From: CAZMCT01 sp964564785
GTDB lineage: Bacteria; Planctomycetota; Phycisphaerae; UBA1845; Fen-1342
DNA length: 19,731 nucleotides
Direction of reading: 5' to 3'
Assembly: GCA_964564785.1 (NCBI GenBank)
Contig: CAZMCT010000077.1
Location: 1-19,731 of the forward strand
Shown: piece after piece, positions 1 to 6,168 of the stretch
Layout: each line of letters starts with the position of its first letter
Numbering within the stretch: position 1 is the stretch's first letter
Position numbers and translations under genes: made by a program
Notes under the pieces: generated by a model
Databases searched by the model: none
Told to the model about the DNA's origin: nothing
What the model saw: the letters and a program-made list of their open reading frames with translations, nothing else

Positions 1-1362
1 CAGTTCGGCCATCAGGCGGCGACCGAGCCCGTGACGGCGGGCTTCCGGGACCAGTACTACGGGTTGCGGGGCGCGGGTGTGGGCGTGCATGGGGGGGCGG
101 CCGCGGTGGGCGCGGCGGGGCACGCGGAGACCCTGCCGGCAGCGGAGCCGTCCGCGCCTTCGGCGAGCGGGGTGGCGGCCGGGCCGGAGCGGCGCGGGGT
201 GTCCGCGCCGGGGCTGGAGACCGTGCTCGCGGTGCTGCGGCAAGCGGTGCTCGACGAGTATGTGCCGTTCATGGTGCTGCTGTTCAGTCTGTATGTGATC
301 TCGGGCGGGATTCTGCTGCAAGGCGATATCCGCGCGACGCCGGGGGTGAACACACTGATCCTGGCGATCGGGGGGCTGCTGGCGAGCCTGATCGGGACGA
401 CGGGGGCGGCCATGGTGCTGATCCGCCTGCTGCTGCGGACGAACTCGGAACGGACGCGGAAAGTACACACGGTGGTGTTCTTCATCTTCGTGGTGGCGAA
501 CATCGGGGGCTGTCTGCTGCCGGTCGGCGACCCGCCGCTGTTCCTGGGGTATCTGCGGGGTGTGGACTTCTTCTGGACGCTGCGGCTGTGGAAGCCGTGG
601 GCCGGGCTGCTGGCGACACTGCTGGCGATCTACTACTTATGGGACCGGTGGGCGTATAAACGTGAGCCGGCGGAGGCGATCCGCCGGGATGCCACCGAGC
701 GGGTGCCGATCCAGGTGGGAGGTCTGATCAACTTGTTGTGGCTGCTGGGCGTCGTCGCGGCCGTGGCGCTGCTCGATCCGAGCAAGCCGGTGCCGGGGAC
801 GGCCTGGCGGGCGGGGCCGTATACGCGCGAGCTGGTGCAGCTCGCGGTGGTGGGGCTTTCGCTGCTCACTACGCCGCGGGGCGTGCGGCGGGAGAACCAG
901 TTCACGTACGCGGCCATCGCGGAGGTGGCGGCGCTGTTCATCGGGATCTTCATCACGATGCAGGTGCCGATCGAAATTCTGAAAGTCCGGGGTCCGGAAC
1001 TGGGGCTGGTGCGGCCGTGGCAGTTCTTCTGGGCGACGGGAGTGCTGAGCAGCTTTCTCGACAACGCGCCGACCTACGCGGTGTACTTCGAGACGGCGGG
1101 GACGCTCCCGGGGCCGGCGCCGCTGATGCACGGCGTGGCGACGGCGACGGGGTCGATCTCGGAGGGGTTGCTGGCGGCGGTGAGCTGCGGGTCGGTGTTC
1201 ATGGGGGCCAACACGTACATCGGGAACGGTCCGAACTTCATGGTGAAGGCGATTGCGGAGCGATCGGGCGTGAAGATGCCGTCGTTCTTCGGGTACATGG
1301 CGTACTCGGGCGGAGTGCTCCTGCCGCTGTTCGTCGCGCTGACGCTGTTGTTTTTCGCGTAG
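1..1362 (+). CDS. Na+/H+ antiporter, NhaD/ArsB (ion transporter) superfamily, 5'-partial
   Basis: This is an inner-membrane transporter expected to exchange Na+ for H+. The frame is open from base 1 with no stop, so the start and first helices probably lie upstream. A GTG at 31 is the first in-window start but has no good ribosome site. After a low-complexity Ala/Gly/Pro stretch (roughly codons 30-75) come many hydrophobic segments. Family hallmarks are GTTGAAMVLIR, NIGGCLLPVGDPPLFLGYL (re-entrant loop with the GDPP turn), SSFLDNAPTYAVYFE (the DNAP motif) and, near the end, GNGPNFMVKAIAE. The protein ends in a hydrophobic helix, FALTLLFFA-like, as usual for the family. Arsenite permeases and citrate transporters share the fold, so the substrate is inferred from similarity to planctomycete proteins annotated as Na+/H+ antiporters. 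The low-complexity linker before the first clear helix is unusual and could be poorly conserved loop. Confidence 0.85.
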   Translation, partial: QFGHQAATEPVTAGFRDQYYGLRGAGVGVHGGAAAVGAAGHAETLPAAEPSAPSASGVAAGPERRGVSAPGLETVLAVLRQAVLDEYVPFMVLLFSLYVISGGILLQGDIRATPGVNTLILAIGGLLASLIGTTGAAMVLIRLLLRTNSERTRKVHTVVFFIFVVANIGGCLLPVGDPPLFLGYLRGVDFFWTLRLWKPWAGLLATLLAIYYLWDRWAYKREPAEAIRRDATERVPIQVGGLINLLWLLGVVAAVALLDPSKPVPGTAWRAGPYTRELVQLAVVGLSLLTTPRGVRRENQFTYAAIAEVAALFIGIFITMQVPIEILKVRGPELGLVRPWQFFWATGVLSSFLDNAPTYAVYFETAGTLPGPAPLMHGVATATGSISEGLLAAVSCGSVFMGANTYIGNGPNFMVKAIAERSGVKMPSFFGYMAYSGGVLLPLFVALTLLFFA

Positions 1363-1365
1363 CGG

Positions 1366-1378
1366 GCGGGCAGCCCGC
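1366..1378. terminator. Short GC hairpin after the antiporter stop
   Basis: GCGGG and CCCGC form a 5-bp stem with a 3-base loop, four bases after the TAG stop. No T-tract follows, so if it terminates transcription it would need Rho or another factor. Such short GC hairpins are expected by chance in this base composition. Confidence 0.25.
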
Positions 1379-1436
1379 GGCCGCCCCGGACCTCCGGACG
1401 CGGGATCGACGCAGGTCGCGCCCCACGCCCGCCGTC

Positions 1437-1466
1437 TTGGCGCGGCGCGGCGAACCGCGATACAAT
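1437..1466 (+). promoter_or_regulatory. Putative sigma70-type promoter for the zinc-ribbon gene
   Basis: TTGGCG (1437-1442) and TACAAT (1461-1466) are 18 bases apart. The -10 box matches 5 of 6 consensus positions in otherwise extremely GC-rich DNA, and it lies about 70 bases before the ATG at 1534. Confidence 0.45.
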
Positions 1467-1533
1467 AGCTGGCGCATGTCGATCGCCGGGCTTCAGCCGG
1501 CTGGCGGCACCGGCGGTGGAAGGAGTGATCAAC

Positions 1534-2043
1534 ATGGCCGGTGAGCCGGAGCAACTGCTGACCTGCGCCGCGTGCGGGGCGACGATCTACCCGGAGCATC
1601 TGCAAAGGCGAGTGGCGGAACGCTGGGAAGGCCAGCTGCTGTGCCCGTTCTGCCTGCGCGACAAGAAAAGCGCGTCGGCCCTGGGTGCCGCGGTGAGCGA
1701 AGACATGCCGGTCGTGGACTTGCCGCGGACGCCCGCGGCCGACGAGCCGATTGCCTATGAGAAGAAGCCGACGGTGATCCGTAGCGGGGGCGGCGGGCTG
1801 ATGGTGGGGGAGGTGGCCGCGGGTACGTATCGCCGCGCGCTGCTGGCGGGCTCGCCGAACGCGACGCGTTGCAAAACGTTTCACTGCAAGCTCGCGGACG
1901 GGCCGATCGCGTACATGTGCGAGCAGATCAACGAGTGGGCCGATGCGGACGATTCGATCGAGATCAAGTTCGCCACGAGCACGATCGGCGTGGTCGAGGG
2001 CAAGCACGTCGATCCGCACCTGATCGTGACGGTCTTCTACTAG
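1534..2043 (+). CDS. Zinc-ribbon protein with a conserved C-terminal domain of unknown function
   Basis: This 169-aa protein is probably cytoplasmic; no signal peptide or membrane segment is visible. The ATG at 1534 is chosen because GGAAGGAG (1518-1525) sits 8 bases upstream; a GTG at 1516 in the same frame overlaps that ribosome site. Residues 11-40 form a treble-clef or zinc-ribbon-like CxxC...CxxC (C11, C14, C37, C40). A charged, Pro-rich linker follows (about 45-90). The final ~60 residues contain TRCKTFHCKL, INEWADADDSIEIKF and a C-terminal EGKHVDPHLIVTVFY, a compact alpha/beta segment that looks well conserved, but I cannot name the family. Zn binding is inferred from the four Cys. It is preceded by its own likely promoter and followed by an FAH-family gene with no obvious functional link. 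Nucleic-acid or protein binding are both possible. Confidence 0.8.
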   Translation: MAGEPEQLLTCAACGATIYPEHLQRRVAERWEGQLLCPFCLRDKKSASALGAAVSEDMPVVDLPRTPAADEPIAYEKKPTVIRSGGGGLMVGEVAAGTYRRALLAGSPNATRCKTFHCKLADGPIAYMCEQINEWADADDSIEIKFATSTIGVVEGKHVDPHLIVTVFY

Positions 2044-2150
2044 CCGCGAGCTGTGAGCCTTGAGCTTTGGGCCGGAGGAGTTCGAGGCAGGGGGCGAAGA
2101 CGCCGTCGAAAGGTGTGCGGAGGCTGGGGTGGCAATCTCGGATCGCGGGC

Positions 2151-2951
2151 ATGCGCATCGCACGTTTCCTCAGTGAAGACGGCCGGATGCTGACCGGCCG
2201 GATGGTGGGTGAAGCCCGGGCCCTGCCGCTCGTGGGCGAGCTGCTCGGGCAATTCACGTTCGGGCCGCAGCCGGTGGCGGTGCGGGAACTGCTACCGCCG
2301 GTGGAGCCGCCGAACATTTTCGGGATCGGACGCAACTACAAGGCGCATGCGGCCGAGACGGGCAGCGCGCTGCCCGAACAGCCGATGATCTTCATGAAAC
2401 CCACCACGGCACTGCTGGCCCCCGGGGGGGTGATCCGGCTGCCGGCCTCGGCTCCGGCCGAAGTGGATTTCGAGGCCGAGCTGGCGGTGGTGATCGGGCG
2501 GACGGCCCGCCGCGTGAGCGAGTCTGCGGCGGCCGAGTACGTGCTCGGGTTTACGTGCGCGAACGACGTCTCGGCCCGTGACTGCCAGCGTCTGGATAAA
2601 CAGTGGGCGCGGGCCAAGGGCTTCGACACGTTTTGTCCGCTGGGGCCGTGGCTGGTGACGCCGGATGAGCTGGACGCGGGCGACTGCCGGATCCAAAGCC
2701 GGCTGAACGGCCGGCCGATGCAGGACGCCCGGACCCGCGCGATGATCTTCTCGTGGCGCTACCTGGTGAGCTACCTCTCGCACCAGTTCACGCTGCGGCC
2801 GGGGACGGTGATCCTGACGGGGACGCCCGAGGGGGTGGGCATGGCTCGCCAGCCGCCCGTGTTCCTCGAGACGGGAGACCGGGTGGAAGTGGAGATCGAG
2901 GGCATCGGGACGCTGGCGAACACCGTCGCGGCCGAAGAAGAGGCCCGGTGA
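2151..2951 (+). CDS. Fumarylacetoacetate hydrolase (FAH) family hydrolase/isomerase
   Basis: This 266-aa cytosolic metal-dependent enzyme acts on beta-diketo or oxo-dienoic acids. Family members include fumarylpyruvate hydrolase, HHDD isomerase, acylpyruvase and oxaloacetate decarboxylase. Conserved segments appear in order: NIFGIGRNYKAHAAETG (55-71), FMKPTTAL (81-88), AEVDFEAELAVVIG with the metal-binding Glu pair E108/E110, FTCANDVSARD with the third ligand D139, KGFDTFCPLGPWL, ILTGTPEGVGM and the terminal GDRVEVEIEGIGTLANTV. Length matches the small single-domain bacterial form. The ATG at 2151 is chosen because homology begins with MRIARF; the frame is open back to 2067, but that extension looks non-coding. 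No good ribosome site is seen. The exact substrate cannot be told from sequence. There is no neighbouring aromatic-catabolism gene, so a general role such as acylpyruvate hydrolysis is as likely as a pathway-specific one. Confidence 0.9.
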   Translation: MRIARFLSEDGRMLTGRMVGEARALPLVGELLGQFTFGPQPVAVRELLPPVEPPNIFGIGRNYKAHAAETGSALPEQPMIFMKPTTALLAPGGVIRLPASAPAEVDFEAELAVVIGRTARRVSESAAAEYVLGFTCANDVSARDCQRLDKQWARAKGFDTFCPLGPWLVTPDELDAGDCRIQSRLNGRPMQDARTRAMIFSWRYLVSYLSHQFTLRPGTVILTGTPEGVGMARQPPVFLETGDRVEVEIEGIGTLANTVAAEEEAR

Positions 2952-3249
2952 TGACAAGACGAGGTGACAACGAACGCCGAAGCGGTCGCGGCGTTCTTTC
3001 GGTGGGCCGTCGCGCCCCGCTCGGGCTCGACGGTCATGTTCGGCGGCCAAGCGCCCCGAGCATTCGTCCCGCGCCGCTGTGGAATCCTGCCGGGGCTGAG
3101 GTTTGGCCGTGCTCGCAGGGGATATCGAGGGCGCGGGAACTGACGCGGGCGGTGTGCTGCGTGTCGGAGACGGCCCTTTGCCACGCGGTCACCTTGCTGC
3201 GCTCCGGCGCCCCGGCGACGGGCGGCATGGCAGAAGCGTTCGAGTGCGC
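2952..3249. other. Non-coding stretch between the FAH gene and the rho promoter
   Basis: About 300 bases with no recognisable gene. A reading frame from an ATG at 2951 (overlapping the FAH stop as ATGA) runs to 3277 but gives an Arg/Ala-rich, family-less peptide with non-coding-like third positions. I see no RNA gene or strong repeat here. Confidence 0.5.
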
Positions 3250-3278
3250 TAGACTTGCAACCCTGGGCGGGCTATAGT
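3250..3278 (+). promoter_or_regulatory. Putative rho promoter
   Basis: TAGACT (3250-3255) and TATAGT (3273-3278) are spaced 17 bases apart. This would give an untranslated leader of about 130 bases before the rho start at 3418. It is a consensus match only. Confidence 0.4.
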
Positions 3279-3347
3279 AGCGGGTCGAGCAAACCGTTAT
3301 CGAATGGCGCGGTCAGCTCGAACGGGGTGTGGGTGTTTCAGGCAGAG

Positions 3348-3362
3348 TGGGGTTCGACCCCA
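3348..3362 (+). promoter_or_regulatory. Perfect hairpin in the rho leader
   Basis: TGGGGT and ACCCCA form a perfect 6-bp inverted repeat around TCG, 56 bases before the rho start. In several bacteria rho limits its own expression by attenuation in the leader (known), so a structured leader is plausible. The regulatory role here is inference. Confidence 0.35.
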
Positions 3363-3417
3363 GTAGGGGCGCGGCCGTGCGATGCGCGGCGCGCGGGGCG
3401 GGGAAGCAGGGACGTAG

Positions 3418-4599
3418 ATGTCCGCTGAGAAACGCGACGTGAGCCGGCCGGTGCCGGCAGGCAAGCCCGAAGGGCACGTCCAAGGGAACGGCCTGAGCGA
3501 GGGGGTTCTGGAGCTGGATCCGCAGGGCGCGGGTTTCCTGCGCTCGCTGAAGCGGCACCTGCTGGTGCACGTGGACGATCCGTATGTATCGGCCGACGCG
3601 GTGAAGAAGTTCGGGCTGCGGGGCGGCGAGTTGCTGGCGGGTCCGGTGGCGCGGGTGGACAACAAAGGCAACCGGCGGTTCAAGCTGGCGCGCATCGACC
3701 GGGTGGAGGGAATCGAGGCGACGGCCTGGCAAACGCCGCCACCGCTGGCAGAGACGACCGCGATCGACCCGTGCGAGCGGCTGCGGTTCGACACGCCGGG
3801 CGGGCCGCTGACGATGCGGGTGGTCGACCTGTTCACGCCGATCGGGAAGGGGCAGCGCGGGCTGATCGTGGCGCCGCCGCGAACCGGCAAGACCATCCTG
3901 CTACAGCAGATGGCGCACGGGATCGCGGTGAACCACCCGGACGTCTACATGATCGTGCTGCTGGTGGACGAGCGGCCGGAGGAAGTGACGGAGATGCGCC
4001 GCAACGTGCGGGGCGAGGTGATCGCGTCGAGCAACGACCAGGACGTGAACTCGCACATCCGTGTGGCGCGGCTGGTGATCGAGCGGGCGCGGCGGCTGGT
4101 CGAGATCGGGCGGAACATCGTCATCCTGCTCGACTCGATCACGCGGCTGGCGCGAGCCTTCAACGCGTTTGTGGGTACCAGCGGGCGGACGATGACGGGG
4201 GGGTTGGACATCCGGGCACTACAGGAGCCCAAGCAGATTTTCGGGTCGGCGCGCGCGGTCGAGGGGGGCGGGACGCTGACCATCATCGCGTCGGCGCTGG
4301 TCGAGACGGGCAGCCGGGCGGACGAGTTCATCTTCCAGGAGTTCAAGGGCACGGGCAACATGGAGCTCAAGCTCGACCGCGAGCTGGCGAATCTGCGGAT
4401 CTGGCCGGCGATGGACCTGAAGCAGTCGGGAACGCGGAAGGAGGAGAAGCTGCTGCCACCGGACGTATTGCAGAAGGTGTACATGCTGCGGCGACAGCTC
4501 AACGAGCTGCCGCCCGCCAAACAGATGCTGACGCTGCTGGAGCGCATGCGCAAGTCGCCGACCATGGAGCATTTCCTCGACGGGCTGCGGGCGATGTAG
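3418..4599 (+). CDS. rho: Transcription termination factor Rho, short form without Rho_N helical domain
   Basis: Rho is a hexameric RNA-dependent ATPase/translocase that ends transcription. The protein is 393 aa against 419 in E. coli. The start is fixed by an in-frame TAG immediately before the ATG, so the N-terminus is genuinely short: only about 25 polar residues precede the cold-shock-like RNA-binding domain (GVLELDPQGAGFLRS at 29-43, then DDPYVSADAVKKF). Thus the usual N-terminal helix bundle is missing. The ATPase core is complete: Walker A APPRTGKT (152-159; E. coli has PPKAGKT), Walker B ILLDSITRLARA with D239, the Q-loop TMTGGLDIRALQEPKQIFGSAR, and the R-loop/arginine-finger region EFKGTGNMELKLDREL...SGTRKEE. 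It is followed 42 bases on by a metallophosphoesterase gene, perhaps co-transcribed. A promoter and hairpin lie upstream. Identification is secure. Confidence 0.97.
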   Translation: MSAEKRDVSRPVPAGKPEGHVQGNGLSEGVLELDPQGAGFLRSLKRHLLVHVDDPYVSADAVKKFGLRGGELLAGPVARVDNKGNRRFKLARIDRVEGIEATAWQTPPPLAETTAIDPCERLRFDTPGGPLTMRVVDLFTPIGKGQRGLIVAPPRTGKTILLQQMAHGIAVNHPDVYMIVLLVDERPEEVTEMRRNVRGEVIASSNDQDVNSHIRVARLVIERARRLVEIGRNIVILLDSITRLARAFNAFVGTSGRTMTGGLDIRALQEPKQIFGSARAVEGGGTLTIIASALVETGSRADEFIFQEFKGTGNMELKLDRELANLRIWPAMDLKQSGTRKEEKLLPPDVLQKVYMLRRQLNELPPAKQMLTLLERMRKSPTMEHFLDGLRAM

Positions 4600-4641
4600 A
4601 CGCGGCCGCGAGGCAAACAAGGCACAAGGGGTGCGGGCGAA

Positions 4642-5205
4642 GTGATCCTCGGCATTCTCTCCGACTCGCATGGCCGCCGCGAACGGACCGCGGCCGCGGT
4701 GGCGCTGCTGCGGCGGCTGGGGGCGCAGGGGCTGGTGCATTGCGGGGACGTGGGGGGGCCGGGCGTGCTGGAGGCGCTGGCCGGGCTGCCGGGCTGGGTG
4801 GTGTGGGGCAACACCGACGAGCCGGGCGCGCGGACCGAGGAATCCGCGGCGCGCCTGGGGCTGACGCTGGGGCCGGGTCCGCTGCGGATCGAGCGCAGTG
4901 GCCGGACGGTGCTGGTCTTTCACGGGCACGAGGCGGCGTTCGAGTCGCTGTTGGGTGCGCTCGAAGCGGGTGATCCGCCGCCGCCGGGGTTGTGTGCGTG
5001 CGACTTCGTGCTGCACGGCCACACCCACGTGGCGGCCGACGTGCTGCTCGGGCCGGTCCGGGTGATCAACCCCGGGGCGCTGCATCGGGCGGCGGCGCAC
5101 ACGGTCGCGACGCTCGATCTGCTGACCAGCGACGTGCGGTTCTGGCAAGTGCTGGATGATCCGGGCGCGGGCGAGCCGACCGAGTATCGGCCGCGGCGCG
5201 TCTAG
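4642..5205 (+). CDS. YfcE/MJ0936-family metallophosphoesterase
   Basis: This is a 187-aa cytosolic phosphodiesterase-like protein of the small calcineurin-like family. The five metal-binding motifs are all present: SDSHG (D8, H10), HCGDVG (D36), VWGNTDE (N57), VFHGHE (H94, H96) and LHGHTH (H125, H127, H129), followed by VINPGAL. Length is normal for the family, though the C-terminus carries an extra Gly/Pro/Arg tail. The start is GTG at 4642, since the protein begins VILGILSDSHG exactly as family members do; no strong Shine-Dalgarno is visible. In vitro, YfcE relatives hydrolyse model phosphodiesters, but the physiological substrate is unknown. It sits 42 bases after rho and 25 bases before the DUF72 gene on the same strand, consistent with a three-gene transcript. 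Confidence 0.92.
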   Translation: MILGILSDSHGRRERTAAAVALLRRLGAQGLVHCGDVGGPGVLEALAGLPGWVVWGNTDEPGARTEESAARLGLTLGPGPLRIERSGRTVLVFHGHEAAFESLLGALEAGDPPPPGLCACDFVLHGHTHVAADVLLGPVRVINPGALHRAAAHTVATLDLLTSDVRFWQVLDDPGAGEPTEYRPRRV

Positions 5206-5230
5206 CGGACCGGTCGGCGTGGAGCACGGT

Positions 5231-6022
5231 GTGCGGCCGATTCGCATCGGGACTTCGGGCTGGTCGTATGACGACTGGGTCGGCCCGTTCTACCCGGCCG
5301 GAACCGGCAAGGGCGACTACCTGGCGTGGTACGCGCGGCAGTTCGAAGTGGTGGAGGTTGACAGCACGTTCTACCGACCGCCGAGCCCGCGGATGGTGCA
5401 GGGCTGGGCGGAACGGACGCCGGCCGGTTTCGGTTTCGCGCTGAAGGTTCCACAGGCGATCACGCACGAGAAAGTGCTGCGGGAGTGTGACGGCGAGATG
5501 GAGTCGCTGCTGGAGTCGCTCGCGCCGCTGGGGCCGAAGCTGCGCTGCCTGCTGTTGCAGTTCGGGTATTTCAACCGGGCGGCGTTCAGCGGGGCGGGGG
5601 CGTTTTTCGATCGACTGGGCGGCTTCCTGACGAAGTACGCCGGCCGCGTGCCCCTGGCGTGCGAGATCCGCAACAAGAACTGGCTGAGCGACGCGTACTT
5701 CGACCTGCTGCGCGCGCACCGGGTGGCGGCGGCGCTGGTCGAGCAGGCGTGGCTGCCGCCGATCGATGCGCTGGTGCACGAGTTCGACGTGCACACGGGG
5801 CCGTTCTCGTACGTGCGGCTGATCGGCGACCGGGCGGCGATCGAAAAGCTGACCCACAGGTGGGATGCGCTGGTGGTCGACCGGACGGCCGACCTGGCGC
5901 GGGTGGCGGGGGCGCTGCGGCAGATCGCGGGTCGGGCGGAGGTGCTGGTGTTCGTCAACAACCACTACGCGGGCCACGGACCGGCGAGCGGTCGGATGCT
6001 GCGGGACACGCTGGCGGGCTGA
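5231..6022 (+). CDS. DUF72 (YecE-family) protein
   Basis: This 263-aa TIM-barrel-like protein belongs to a widespread family of unknown function. Typical features are the N-terminal IRIGTSGWSYDDWVGPFYP, the VVEVDSTFYRPPS segment, GFALKVPQAITHEK, LLLQFGYFN, PLACEIRNKNWL, SYVRLIGD and the final LVFVNNHYAGHGPAS. Two in-frame GTGs are possible. The one at 5231 is chosen because GGAG (5221-5224) lies 6 bases upstream and the protein then starts VRPIRIGTSGW, as homologues do; the frame is open to 5156 but would overlap the upstream gene. It is co-directional with rho and the phosphoesterase. A hairpin at 6098 separates it from the convergent EF-G gene. No catalytic assignment is justified. Confidence 0.9.
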   Translation: MRPIRIGTSGWSYDDWVGPFYPAGTGKGDYLAWYARQFEVVEVDSTFYRPPSPRMVQGWAERTPAGFGFALKVPQAITHEKVLRECDGEMESLLESLAPLGPKLRCLLLQFGYFNRAAFSGAGAFFDRLGGFLTKYAGRVPLACEIRNKNWLSDAYFDLLRAHRVAAALVEQAWLPPIDALVHEFDVHTGPFSYVRLIGDRAAIEKLTHRWDALVVDRTADLARVAGALRQIAGRAEVLVFVNNHYAGHGPASGRMLRDTLAG

Positions 6023-6097
6023 CGCGCCGGGCGCGGCCACGGCGGGGTGCCCCGGCCGCGGAATCGGCGGGTGTGTGCCCGGGACGACGACGGGGCG

Positions 6098-6116
6098 CGA
6101 GCGCGTATCGCGCTCG
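6098..6116. terminator. Bidirectional hairpin between convergent DUF72 and EF-G genes
   Basis: CGAGCGCG and CGCGCTCG form a perfect 8-bp stem around TAT, in the 146-base gap between two convergent genes. There is no T-tract on either side, so termination would rely on the hairpin or Rho. Confidence 0.5.
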
Positions 6117-6168
6117 ATCGACACAGCCGGCCGCAAAGCAGCGCCCGCGTCGGCCGCAGGGCGCGGGA

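Noticed and set aside
2951..3277. A 108-codon frame starting with ATGA overlap at the FAH stop
   Set aside because: The product is Arg/Ala-rich with no recognisable motif, its third codon positions look non-coding, and it runs through the rho promoter.
3345..3370. GGTTCGACCCC looks like a tRNA T-arm or tmRNA 3' end
   Set aside because: No acceptor stem, CCA, anticodon or D arm can be built around it; it is better explained as a simple hairpin in the rho leader.
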